A stretch of DNA of 64,000 nt from Costus lasius (lineage: Eukaryota > Streptophyta > Magnoliopsida > Zingiberales > Costaceae): NCBI GenBank assembly GCA_027563935.2, contig CM050446.2, forward strand, positions 127,488,499 to 127,552,498. Direction: 5' to 3'. The stretch's first letter is position 1. Each line of letters starts with the position of its first letter. A program made the position numbers and the translations under genes. The notes beneath the pieces were generated by a model, which did not search any database, had not been told where the DNA came from, and saw only the letters and a list, made by a program, of their open reading frames with translations. Shown here one piece after another: positions 23,667-33,634 of this stretch.

Positions 23667-23834
23667 AAACAAGATACCTTGACAAAAGAGATTAGCAGCA
23701 ACAACACCAAATAAAGATTACTAACTAAAATAAAAAGTAACTAGACAATAAATTAACAAAATAAAAATAAATAAAAACCTAATTGAACCTTGTCTATCAA
23801 TTTCCTGACTGTATTAATATTGACAAACCTAGTC

Positions 23835-23850
23835 TCCGGTAACGGCGCCA
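23835..23850 (-). promoter_or_regulatory. Primer binding site, tRNA-Asp type
   Basis: On the minus strand TGGCGCCGTTACCGGA lies 6 bases inside the LTR end. It differs by a single base from the tRNA-Asp-complementary site typical of Athila/Tat elements. Confidence 0.85.
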
Positions 23851-24372
23851 AAAACTTGATAGTGTGTGCGTAAGTGCACGGTTCTATTGCGTAATAAATA
23901 AGTATCGATCCCACAAGGACTAGGGGTCAAGTACTAACTAATCAGTCAATCAATAGCTAGGTGATTAAATAATGTAGATGGTTACTAATATCTTAATGCA
24001 AATAAGTAAACCAAGCAAATTAAGAACAAATAAAGATGCAAACGGGGTGTGAATATCTCGAGAGAAGATCAGGGTTTTAGGTCTCACCACACTGAAGAAT
24101 GACAGAAAGATGACACAAGTGTTTAAATTTATTTAATCTAAGTTTTTAAGGTAATTCTTTCTAAGGTATAGATCGTTCCCTCTCAGGCCACGATCTTGTA
24201 TTTAACTTGACTCAAGTCTCCTACTCTCATGGCTTACTAGGTTAAGCAGATCCAATGGGTTCTGTGAAGAATTATTAACTTCTCGAGTAATTTTGACCCA
24301 CTTTCATGGTCGAAATTACCAGTTCAATCTAAAGGGATCCGACAATGTAGTTCACCTCTCACTCCTTCCCAC

Positions 24373-26141
24373 TGTTGGGAATCCCTGGACCTCATAAAAA
24401 ACTTTAAAGACAGTGGAAGTGAAGGTCCAAAACAGAATTCTCAGAAACACCAGGATCACTTTCGAGAGAAAATCGAAGGATGTGAAGAGTAGTACCTTAT
24501 CGAGCAATTTCAGGAGCAGTCGATGATGAAAACGCATAGGTGTCCATCCTCTACAATCGTGCACATACTGACTGTCTCGAGATTCCTCCGCTCCACTCAC
24601 GTACTAGCTTCGGGAGAAGAGATCCACGCCTCTAGCTTTTTCTTAACTTGCGCCAATCACCAGGATCTAGCGCCAAGGAGAAATGGGAGTGTTGGCGACA
24701 AGGAGTGGGCAGCACTACCACTTGTCCCAACCTTGATGCAAAAACTTTTCTTTTGCTATTACCGTCAAGACCCTTACTCCAAAGAGGAGAGGGGAGGCAA
24801 CAACAAGAGATAAGAGAAAGAACTGGTGCAAAAATCTCCTAAGAGAGCCTCTCTATTTATAACAGAAGAGCCAACTACTTTTAGAGATTTTTATCCATGT
24901 GGGATATTGATTAGGCGCCTATCCAGCGGTTGAGCTGTGCATGAAGCACGGACGCGTCGCGGGTTCGAGCCCCCGCGTGCGCGATATGAGACGCCTATGC
25001 GTCTAACCTAATTAATTAGCCAAAAGAAAAATTCTCCTGCCAATTAATAAATTTTATTTATTCAAGTGACTTAAGTGCCGAGTCCCAAACTTGCACTAAG
25101 ACCCTTGTTTGACTCATTTTGACTATACAGGTCAACAAAGGTCAAACGTGGTCCACTAGAGGTCAACTAGTGGTCAAACATGAACTAAATAAAATATCAT
25201 CTCCTCAGAAGAAATCTCAAAGCATCAGTGTCCCAAAACGATCCGAATCACACAATGATTTGATCTGAGGCTAACCAATCAATACGGAATCTCTGACGTC
25301 TAGGTGTGCGATCCTATAGGTTCTTCAGATGTTGACAGTGATGACTAAATCATCAGAAGCAATGAGTGATACCTAGCAGTACATCATTGCTACCCAAGTC
25401 ATCAGAATAAATGTTACCATCGACAACCTCTAAAACTGCAACAAAGTATAAATACAAAATTGTCCTTTTGCCAGACTGATGTCCAGATTGGGCAAGCGTG
25501 TCACACTTGTGAATCCCAATATTATGGCATGACTAAATCAGGTTTTCGCTTGGGTATGGCCATACATTTTCAGTCATCCATAGAAGGGCGCCATGGACAA
25601 TCAAGCTTCCCCGCAGGGAATGGGCAAATCCTCTCTTGGCACATTGAATCTCTCATATGGCTCATGATACACCCAATGACAATTGTTATGATTTCCCTTT
25701 TACGACGAAGCGTTAGGTTGTATCAAAGTGGCTCATTCACCATATAGAAATGTCAATGCCCTCAAGTCTAGGACAATCGTGACTCTGTCACTGTGATCTT
25801 CATCTTGTGACACCAAGATGAATCCTCACGGCGGGTCGATCTAGTATATCTCCCTTGATATACCTATATGCCTACATTAGCAACCCGTGCTCAACCAGCC
25901 TATATACTAGTCTCAAGTAAATCATAGCTATCTCATATCCACCATAATTCTTGACCAAGAACAAAACTGAGATAAGACAAACATTTTATCTCTTTAGGGA
26001 CATCGTACATGCAACTGTACATATGCGCAGATATACATGTTTGCATAACAACGACCATGCCAGGATATCTCATCTATCAACTAGATGTGATACACATATT
26101 CCTTTGGACCATCAAAAGGTCCTAGGGCATAAACACCAACA
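24373..26141 (-). mobile_element. Copia solo LTR, diverged family member
   Basis: On the plus strand it runs from TGTTGGGAATCCCTGG to CATAAACACCAACA, with cccac at 24368-24372 and 26142-26146. It is collinear with but clearly diverged from the LTRs at 10705 and 18142 (for example gactgatgtccag against aactgatatccga). Orientation follows those LTRs. No internal domain remains. Confidence 0.87.
24914..24995 (+). other. tRNA-like segment inside the solo LTR
   Basis: Over 82 nt the ends ggcgcct and agacgcc can pair 6 of 7; cagc-ggttga-gctg forms a D-arm-like hairpin at 24924-24937; gggttcgagccccc matches a pol III B box and T-arm. The anticodon region is irregular (a gtgc-atgaa-gcac stem with a five-base loop), so it is not called a tRNA gene. 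It may be a tRNA-derived or SINE fragment captured by the LTR family. Confidence 0.45.
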
Positions 26142-26990
26142 CCCACAACGTCTAAAACATATATATGCATGGCCAGTACACAAATATGAATTCAAATATC
26201 TTAGAATTGAATAAGAACAAAGACAAACTTAAGCAATATATTAATCAAGCATTGTCAATCAACATTCTTACAGTGGGCTACGCCCAAACCCCGAAAATAG
26301 ATTACACTACAACTCTCATCGTAGAATACATGAAATTACTCAAGAGAAATTCAACCAAACTAGAGGGAAGGCAAGATCTATGTCGTGAGAGGCTAGAGCA
26401 TAATCTTCAGCATCGAAACGGGGAAGAAATCACGCCGGAATAGCCTTTCGTCGCCAAAATCGTTGCCAAACTATAGTTGTCACTGTTCCTCTTCGTTCTC
26501 CTCAACCTCTCCACGAAATCGCGTCATTCTTGTCCCAAAATGTTCGTGGGTAAGTTAGGAAGGTTTCCACGAAATTTTGGTGAATTTTACTTCAAAAATA
26601 GTAAGAAACGGGTGAAAAACCAAACGAGTGTCGAACAGGCTGAATTATGCATGACCATGCATGGATGCACGGGCACGCCTGTGAAGAGCTCGGCGCAGTC
26701 TGGGAAAGCAGTGTCATGCACAACCATCACGTGAAGAGTGTGGAGAGCTTTGTTTGATCTAAAATTTGTCATATAGCTTCGTCTCACCACGAGAAGTCGA
26801 CCCATATATTTAAATCTTCCTAATTTCATCGATTTTATGGCGAAATCCCTATATTTCAATAAAACCAAGGAAAAGGAAAGATTCTGAAGAATATAAAGCA
26901 TTTAAGCAAATAAATGAGTCAAAACATGCATTTTACTCCAAAATAATAGTAGAATTAAGCCACAATATATCATATATATGCATGATATCA

Positions 26991-27410
26991 TGCACCTTCC
27001 TCACGCTTAAGGATGTTTTAACCTTAGCCCCTATCCTTTGTCTACCCGACTTTTCAAAAAAAATTTAGGTTGCTTGCGATGTCTTCGGCACGGGAATCGA
27101 AAGCACTCTTAGTCAAGAGGGGCAACCCTGTGGCCTTCTTTAGTGAGAAACTCAATGTGGTTGGGCAACGTTACTCCATGTACGACAAGAAGTTCTTTGC
27201 CATAATTCGGTTCTTTAGGAAGTGGAGGTACTATCTCCTCCACCGTGAGTTTGTGTTGTTTAGTGACCACCAGGCCCTCTTTTTCTTGAATGCCCAAAAG
27301 AATATGAGTTCCCGACACGCTAATGGGTTGAGTACCTACAACAATACTCTTTTGTCATTACCTATAAGGCCGGAAAGGAGAATGTGGTTACCGACACCTT
27401 GAGCTGCATC
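26991..27410 (+). pseudogene. Gypsy RT end and RNase H
   Basis: RT tail: FLTLKDVLTLAPILCLPDFS (26999 onward), then a stop. RNase H in the open frame from 27070: GNPVAFFSEKLNVVGQRYS, KKFFAIIRFFRKWRYYLLHR and FVLFSDHQALFFLNAQKNMS, typical of chromovirus-type gypsy pol. A frameshift near 27340 shifts the AGKENVVTDT block out of frame. It would degrade the RNA strand during cDNA synthesis. Confidence 0.85.
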
Positions 27411-28098
27411 CGCACCTTGCTATGCATCTTGTCCCCCCAAGTCATCGCCTTTGACCATGTCAAGGATGAGTATGAGAACTGCCCTGATTTTGTCCCCGCT
27501 TATGCCAAGCTAGATGCATCCGAGCCGGCAGACTAGCCCTATCGCCTCCATGATGGTTTTCATGTCCTTGGAAATCATTTGTGTATCCCTCGGTTATCTC
27601 TTAGGGAATACTTGTTGCAAGAGTTGCACGCCGGTGGTGTTGCGGGACACCATGGGCGAGATAAGACCTTTGAATTGGCCGAGGAGAGATTCTTTTGGCC
27701 ATCATTGCGTAAAAATGTGGAGCGTGTCGTACGCCATTACAGCACATGTCAGAAGCCCTACCCTTCCAACATAGTTTTGTACACCCCATTGCCTGTCCCA
27801 TAAGGTCCATAGTGTGACCTTAGCATGGACTTTGTCCTTGGATTGCCCAAAACTACGTCTCGGCTCAACTCCATCTTTGTAGTGGAAGAGATGAACAGTA
27901 AAAACCACGTATATCTCTTAGGGTTCAAACTATTAGGTTAAAATACATTAGGAGAGAAAGGATTAGATATAAGACCTGAATCCGATAAGAAGAATCCAAA
28001 CCTAGCTTGTACACCCCATTGCCTGTCCCACAAGGTCCATAGTGTGACCTTAGCATGATTGCCCAAAACTACATCTCAGCTCAACTCTATCTTTATAG
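27411..28098 (+). pseudogene. Gypsy integrase zinc finger and start of core, with duplicated junction
   Basis: The H2C2 module reads LREYLLQELHAGGVAGHHGR, DKTFELAEERFFWPSLRKN and then HYSTCQKP (27595-27760). The core start, MDFVLGLPKTTSRLNSIF (27823-27880), is followed by copia LTR sequence at 27883. The segment 27777-28006 is then repeated from 28007, with a 14-bp deletion in the second copy. The rest of the core is at 30737 onward. Confidence 0.8.
27883..28002 (-). repeat. Partial copia LTR from tandem duplication
   Basis: These 120 bp are nearly identical to 28099-28218 (tggaagagatgaacagta onward) and stop abruptly after aatccaaacc, where a second copy of the gypsy integrase segment starts. 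It is an outcome of tandem duplication after the copia insertion, not a separate transposition. Confidence 0.85.
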
Positions 28099-28285
28099 TG
28101 GAAGAGATGAACAGTAAAAACCATGTATATCTCTTAGGGTTCAAACTATTAGGTTAAAATACATTAGGAAAGAAAGGATTAGGTATAAGACACAAATCCG
28201 ATAAGAAGGATCCAAACTCGGTAAGAGTAAACACATGTATAGCTCTCTCTTAACACACTCCCTGAAGCTGAAGCAAATATATCAA

Positions 28286-29560
28286 TTATGCCCTATTGTT
28301 ATAGAAATCATGAACCTTAATTGAGCTGAGAGCCTTAGTGAAGATATCAGCAACTTGATCCTCAGATTTGGTATATGGAGTAGAGATCTGGTGGTTTGAG
28401 ATGACATCTCTGACAAAGTGACAATCAATTTCCACATGTTTAGTATGTTTATGGAATGAGAGGTTGTTTGCAATAAATATAACTGACTGGTTATCACAGT
28501 GCATAATCATGGGAGTATCAACCACCAAGCTGAACTCTTGTAATAAACTTTTGATCCACAATAACTCACAAGTGGTATGAGCCATGGCACGATATTCGGC
28601 TTCACAGCTTGACCTAGAAATAATATTTTGTTTCTTGCTTTTCCAAGTAACCAAATTTCCCCCAATATATGTGCAGAAGCCAGATATGGATATGCGGTCA
28701 TCAATATACCCAACATAGTCAGCGTCAGAGTAAAATTCAATAGTAAATTGCCTATTTTTCTCATAGAGTAGACCTTTGCCTAGAGATTTCTTTAAATATT
28801 ATAAAATCCTCGGTACAGCTTTCCAGTGGCATTTCTTGGGGAATTGCATAAACTGACTGACAACATCCACTACGAATGAAATATCTAGGTGAGCAATAGT
28901 GAGATAGATGAGTTTTCCCACAACCTGTCTGTATAAGGTGGGATCAGTATCTTCATATTTCTCCTACATACAATGTCGTTCATTTGGAACCATCAGTACA
29001 TCAGATGGTTTGCAATCAAGCATGCCTGTGTCAAATAAAATATCAAAGACATACTTGTGTTGATACAGGTGAATATTGGAGCCCTTTTAAGCAATTTCAA
29101 TTCCCAGAAAGTATCTGGGTTTACCATATCTTTAAGATAAAATTGTGACAGTAGAAATTTTCTGATCTCATGAATGCCTTCATAATCATTTCCAGAGAGA
29201 AGAAGGTCATCAACATATATGGCCAAGACAACAATACCAGTAGTTGATTTGTGAACGAATATTGAGTGATCAGATTTGCAATGAAGAAATCATATCTGAG
29301 ATATGATTGTAGAAAACTTTTGAAATCATGCCATTAGGTTTTGTTTGAGGCCATATATAGTTTTATATAATTTGCAGACCAACTTCCCCGGCTTGACATA
29401 ACCTGGAGGTTGATGCATATAAACTGCCTCAATTAGATCACCATATAAGAAGACATTTTTGACATCCAATTGATGAAGAGGCCACTCTAGGTTAATGACA
29501 AGCGACAAAATGATCTGAGCAGAGTTCAACTGGGCGACTGGAGAGAATGTGTTCAAGTAG
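28286..29560 (-). pseudogene. Copia RT and RNase H of the deleted element
   Basis: RT pieces: FSPVAQLNSAQIILSLVINL, HQLDVKNVFLYGDLIEAVYM, CKLYKTIYGLKQ, then the active site AIYVDDLLLSGNDYEGI (29210). RNase H: SRSSCEAEYRAMAHTTCELL, HCDNQSVIFIANNLSFHKHT and DQVADIFTKAL, ending at 28286. Frameshifts near 29326, 29230 and 28770 separate the pieces. The motifs fit the Ale/Ivana-like copia lineages with short LTRs. Confidence 0.87.
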
Positions 29561-30050
29561 TCAATACCGTAAATTTGAATAAATCCTTGGCCATGAGATG
29601 AGCTTTATAGTGATTGACCGACCCGTTGGGGTTGTATTTGATAGTGCAGACTCACCTACGCTGAATGGGGCAAGCCCCAGGAGAAAAGGGAATAAGACTC
29701 CACGTGTGCCTCGAAGTAAGAGTATCCATTTCCTCATCCATGGCGGCTTTCCAATGTGATTTAGAAATAGCATGAGAAAGGCTGGTTGGAGTAATGCCGA
29801 TCAAATGCATGTCTTTACAATTGAGGAGAGATGTCACAATAGCCATATCCGAGAGTCTCCACGCTTCATGAGCAGGAGGATCCAAGGGGTCTGGAGCAAT
29901 GCCGGTCAAATGCACGTCTTTACCATGAGATCCAAGATAAAATCACATAGACTGAGACCAAAGAAGGTAATTACTACCATCAAACTTCACTGTGATAGCA
30001 ATAGTGGTGGCAGGCTTCAAATTAGTATTGGTAGTGATATCCATCAATAG
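29561..30050 (-). pseudogene. Gag start fused to the pre-RT linker by internal deletion
   Basis: Starting at 30050 the frame reads MDITTNTNLKPATTIAITVK, FDGSNYLLWSQSM, stop, FYLGSHGKDVHLTGIAPDPL, the usual copia gag N-terminus. After AWRLSDMAIVTSLLNCKDMH it passes into SLSHAISKSHWKAAMDEEMD, which belongs just before RT. Protease, zinc knuckle and integrase have been removed in one step. Confidence 0.8.
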
Positions 30051-30562
30051 CAGTAGCAAGGGAGCAACCGGAATAGAGTAGCACTCGACTAGAGAAGGAG
30101 AGCAGCACATGAAGAACTAGCGAGAGCTCGATTTCAGCAAGGGCAGCACGACGAGATGAAGTGGTCTGATACTGCTGTCGACGCCTAGGAATCGTTGAGT
30201 GAAGAGTGGCTTAAACCGTGCATAGAAGACCTAGAAGGATGCTCAACTAGGACGAGAAGGCACCCAAGGTGGAAGATCGTCCGAGGCTGGAGAAGGTCGA
30301 GCACCTGAGGCTAGATGAAGGAAGCTCAACCAGGATGAGAAGGCGCCCAAGATGGAAGATCATCCAAGGCTGGAGAAGGTCGAGCACCTAAGGCTGGAGA
30401 AGGTCGAGCGCCTACAAAGGCTCCAGTTGCCCCTGCTGAGAAGAGCGAACGCGGAAGGGGCGCTGAGCGCTAGAGTGGTAGGTTAGAGGTGAGCAGGAAG
30501 ACGGACAGAAAGTGAAGACAGCAATAGAAGCGGGAGGCGACGGAAGGTGAAGGCGGCGAACT
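30051..30562 (-). repeat. Leader of the deleted copia element with an 80-bp tandem repeat
   Basis: Between about 30243 and 30415 a unit of 75-85 bp occurs twice (gaaggcacccaaggtggaag and gaaggcgcccaagatggaag, each followed by ggctggagaaggtcgagc), plus a partial third ggctggagaaggtcgagc. No gene is seen. Confidence 0.65.
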
Positions 30563-30736
30563 GCTCTGATACCAAGTGGAAGAGATGAACAGTAAAAACC
30601 ACGTATATCTCTTAGGGTTCAAACTATTAGGTTAAAATACATTAGGAGGAGAGAAAGGATTAGGTATAAGACTCGAATCCGATAAGAAGGATCCAAACCC
30701 GATAAGAGTAAACACATGTATAGCTCTCTCTTAACA

Positions 30737-31731
30737 TGGTGGTCAACCGCTTCTCTAAGATAAACATACTTCATTCCATGTCCCAAGACTTATGATGCCT
30801 CGCACGTGGCGAGCTTGTTTGTCTGGGAGGTACCTCCATGGTCTACCCTTGTCGATCATCTCCGATCGCGACTCGCGCGAGTCACTTTGTCAACCACTTT
30901 TGGCGATTTTTATGGTCTCTCTTAGGTACTACCCTTAAGTTTTCCACGGTCTACCACCCATAAACGGATGGACAAACCGAGGTGGTCAACCAGAATTTAG
31001 GGAATCTACTGAGATGTTTAGTGGGCAATTACCCACGTAGCTGGGACATGACGCTCCCAATTGCTGAATTTGCATACAACGGTGCTGTCAATCGGTCTAC
31101 CGGTCTCAATGCCTTCCAAGTGGTACTAGGGCAGCCACCTCTCAAACCTATTGACCTTCATGGAATTTCTCTTGAGCCCCACATATGCGAGTCTGTATAC
31201 ACATTTGCACATCATTTAGTGGGTTTGCATGAGGAAATTCAGCATCAGATCTATTTAAGCAACACCGAGTATAAACTGACGGCCAACGAGCATCGTAGGC
31301 CATATCATTTTGAGATAGGTGACATGATAAGGGTGCAAATCCACCCGGAGAGACAAGCGAGTCAAGCCAATTTGAAGCTCTAGGCGCATTACATGGGGCC
31401 ATACATGGTACTGCGATGGATTGGTTATAACGCCTATGTCCTAGACTTGTCGGAGGACATGTTGATCAGCCCCGTTTTCAATATTGCCAACCTACTTACT
31501 TATCACATGCCACCGTCATCACCAGAGGAAGACCCAGACTTTGATTCATCTGAGACCATACAAGTGGTTTATTCTCCGAAGGAGAACTTTTTTTTGACCC
31601 GGGGAGGGTTGATGCACCAGAAGACCCCATCTCAGCCAAAGAAATTTTTACTCATCACAGCCGTGGCCAAGATCATGGCTGCCAGTGAAGTGTTATGTGG
31701 AGTTCAAGAAATGCGCAAAAAGATATCATGA
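30737..31731 (+). pseudogene. Gypsy integrase core end and C-terminal domain
   Basis: It continues the core from 27882: VVNRFSKINILHSMSQD, then HFVNHFWRFLWSLLGTTLKF, TDGQTEVVNQNLGNLLRCL (with the catalytic glutamate in QTE), WDMTLPIAEFAYNGAVNRST. After KLTANEHRRPYHFEIGDMIR a stop at 31381 separates the C-terminal module GPYMVLRWIGYNAYVLDLSE and FNIANLLTYH, typical of chromovirus integrase tails. No chromodomain can be recognised. Confidence 0.85.
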
Positions 31732-32175
31732 TCGTAACCAAGATCACGGTCTGCCCGTCAAGTGTTCTATGGAGTTTGAGAATATGCACAGAAAGACATC
31801 ATAACCGTAACCAAGATCACAACCTGTCTGTGAAGTTTTCTATGGATTTGGAGACTTTTCATCATGGACATGACAAACATCATGGCCTCCTTGTGATGAC
31901 CACTAAAGAAGATTACGACCATAACCATGATCACGGTCAGCCCATGAAGTCCTCACACTAGAGCATTGAAGACGAGTCCTTCGGACACGAACGGCATCAC
32001 GGCTGTAACCCAGATCACGGCCGGGCTGTGACGCCATCCGAAGTGCAAAAATCACTATGCCAAGCCGATCATGGCCATGACCAGGATCATGGCCAAGCCG
32101 TGACACACCCAAAAGAGTCCAAACAACTAGATTCGAAGGCTCTTCAATGCTCCCAACGTCCCAGCATGCCTCCAT
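31650..32175 (+). repeat. Hairpin-type repeat in the gypsy 3' untranslated part
   Basis: Copies of a 60-75 bp unit contain atcacggc or atcatggc followed by a gccgtgac/cccgtcaagtg partner, for example aaccaagatcacggtctgcc, aaccaagatcacaacctgtc, aacccagatcacggccgggc and gaccaggatcatggccaagc. Small ORFs across it are by-products. Confidence 0.6.
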
Positions 32176-32675
32176 AGCGATATATGAGAGTTATCAGCCC
32201 TTCTTCCACCCATACATAGCCTATTCAGCCGATGTGCTTTCACCAACAAAGGGTTGAAGAACCATACCTTAGCCGGTACAATAATCAGCTATCAAACTTG
32301 GCTCAGGAGTCTGCCTATACCACTAACTAGCCCACCATCAGCCGATTTTGCTGCTTCGTCGCAGCTTGCTCGGAGATAGTCTAGGAGGCCCATCCGGCCC
32401 AAAGAAGCACAGTCCATTCAAGGCTTGGACAAGCACTTTAGTTGCTAGGATTTTATTCTCTATTGTATTTTTTTAGCTTTTGAGTTATTAGGGTGGTTAG
32501 AATGGTCTAACCACCTCGTCATGTAGATATTGTGACCCCCAACCCCCTTAGCTTATAAAAGGAGAGCTAGGGAGTAGTAGAAATTAGCTTGCTGGGAGAG
32601 GAAGCTCACTTATGGAGAGTTGCGAGAGTCTGTAGTTGGAGGTGTTGATAGTCTCCGAGTTTTAGCCTTATAACA
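32176..32675 (+). repeat. Probable 3' LTR of the gypsy element
   Basis: The stretch holds a clear core promoter (TATAAAAG at 32554-32561, followed by gagagctaggg) and ends ccttataaca at 32675 next to satellite DNA. The LTR start was not located, because the matching 5' LTR is outside the window. Confidence 0.4.
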
Positions 32676-32899
32676 TCTCCGAGGTCAAGGATAAAGGATC
32701 AAATATCCAAATCAATACCCAAGGATTAAGGATAAAGGATAAAGAATGAAAGATCATGAATGATGAAAGAGGAAGGATACAAGATCATGGTTCAAAGATC
32801 AAGGGTTAATGTTCAAGGATATTGGATGAAGATTCAAGGAGCAAGGGTTGATGTTCAAGGATATTGGATGAAAAATTAAGGATGAAGGATAAAAGAAGA
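32676..32899 (-). repeat. ATCCTTG-type satellite, purine-rich orientation
   Basis: Degenerate aaggatcaaggat-type heptamers, for example atccaaatcaatacccaagg, the reverse complement of the ccttgggnnttgatttggat landmark in the main array. It runs opposite to the arrays at 33154, 40683 and 52220. Confidence 0.85.
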
Positions 32900-33153
32900 C
32901 TTGACGTCCTCGTTAAGCCCACCATCCCTTAGTCGGCAGCATGTGAGGTCATCCCAATGGCGGCTCCACCATCCTCGGTAACCCTTTTCTATTGGGATAT
33001 CACCATGCTTAGGACTAAGTTTTTCCTCTGATACCATTTATTATGACCTGCTTAGTCAGCAAACTATTCATTAACTTGGTGAGCTGATTTGCAACGTGGC
33101 CCAATTTATTAAAATGCTTAAGCCCAAGTTAGGACTAAACTCAGGGTATTACA
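32900..33153 (-). mobile_element. TRIM element remnant (internal part and one LTR)
   Basis: It aligns with the complete copy at 55664-56169: internal ttgacgtcctcgttaagccc to the primer complement cctctgatacca (33025-33036), then an LTR from 33039 (tattatgacctgct) to 33153 (gggtattaca). The LTR lacks about 60 bp, including the TATA part; the outer left LTR is missing. Satellite meets it on both sides in opposite orientations. Confidence 0.85.
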
Positions 33154-33490
33154 ATATATCCTTCCTCTTTCATCCTTTATCCTTAATTCTTCATCTAATA
33201 TCCTTGAACATTAACCCTTGATCCTTGAACTTTCATCCAATATCCTTCTTCTATCATTCTAATCCCTAATACTTTATCTAATATCCTTGAACATTGACCC
33301 TTGATCCTTGAATCTTGATCTTAAATCCTTTCTCTTTTATCCTTTATGATCTTTTTCTCTGAATCTTTTATCTTTGTGCCTTGATTTGAATACTTTATCT
33401 TTGATCCTTGATCCATAATGCTTGATTCTTGAATCTTGTGCCTTGTGCATTGATCCTTTATCATTGATCCTTAAGACTTTTCTTTGATAT
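33154..33490 (+). repeat. ATCCTTG-type satellite, pyrimidine-rich orientation
   Basis: Repeated tccttgaacattaacccttg and atccttgatcc-type heptamers, with the gccttgatttgaatac landmark near 33371. It is continuous in type with the array at 40683, from which it is separated by the copia element. Confidence 0.9.
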
Positions 33491-33634
33491 AGATAGAGTT
33501 CAGCAGGATCGAAAAATTGTTACTATTGGATTAGGACAACTAAACAAAAAGGCCATACAAGTAACAGTTAAGGCAATGGTTAATAGATACCATTAACCCA
33601 AACCGTTAACCCATTTACATAAACTTTCCCAACA

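Larger units (their letters stand above)
1..26990 (-). mobile_element. Athila-like Ty3/gypsy retrotransposon, degenerate, host of nested insertions
   Basis: This minus-strand element frames the left 27 kb. Along the minus strand it has a 5' LTR (23857-26990), a tRNA-Asp-type primer site, gag, RT, RNase H, integrase remnants, a spacer, an extra ORF in the env position, a second spacer and a 3' LTR (1-455, cut by the window edge). Removing each nested element with one target-site copy rejoins the reading across 20072/10704 and across 8878/2067. Protease and the integrase catalytic core are missing and stops are frequent, so the copy cannot move itself. It sits inside the RT region of the gypsy element that resumes at 26991. 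Its own target duplication cannot be checked because the left end is outside the window. The lineage call rests on gag/RT similarity, the primer site and the extra ORF. Confidence 0.85.
23857..26990 (-). repeat. 5' LTR of the Athila-like element, split by a copia solo LTR
   Basis: The inner end, minus strand GCACACACTATCA, abuts the primer region. The outer end, TGATATCATGCATATATATG, is at 26990. Subtracting the nested solo LTR and its target copy leaves about 1.36 kb. The outer 350 bp match 130-455. Around 26641-26740 it holds catgcatgg/cacgggcacg hairpin motifs. Confidence 0.82.
28099..30736 (-). mobile_element. Internally deleted short-LTR copia element
   Basis: LTRs are 28099-28255 and 30577-30736 (about 157-160 bp, ending TTAACA on the plus strand). 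The primer site complement is at 30563-30574 and a purine stretch lies beside the left LTR. Internal sequence has a gag start fused to the linker before RT, then RT and RNase H; protease and integrase are missing. Flanks are tttgtag on the left and tggtggtcaacc on the right, so the target duplication is imperfect. It interrupts gypsy integrase, whose sense resumes at VVNRFSKI. Confidence 0.87.
26991..32675 (+). mobile_element. Chromovirus-like Ty3/gypsy element, left part missing
   Basis: On the plus strand it contains the end of RT, RNase H, integrase, a repeat-rich 3' untranslated part and a probable 3' LTR. The left end is the insertion point of the Athila-like element, so gag and most of RT lie outside the window. 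A copia element splits integrase at 28099-30736. Several stops are present. The right end borders the satellite directly. Confidence 0.75.

Noticed and set aside
24914..24995. Functional tRNA gene
   Set aside because: The anticodon arm has a five-base loop and the T-stem is imperfect; kept only as tRNA-like.
32176..32430. Start of the gypsy 3' LTR
   Set aside because: No convincing TG start beside a purine tract could be fixed, so only a probable LTR with an uncertain start is given.
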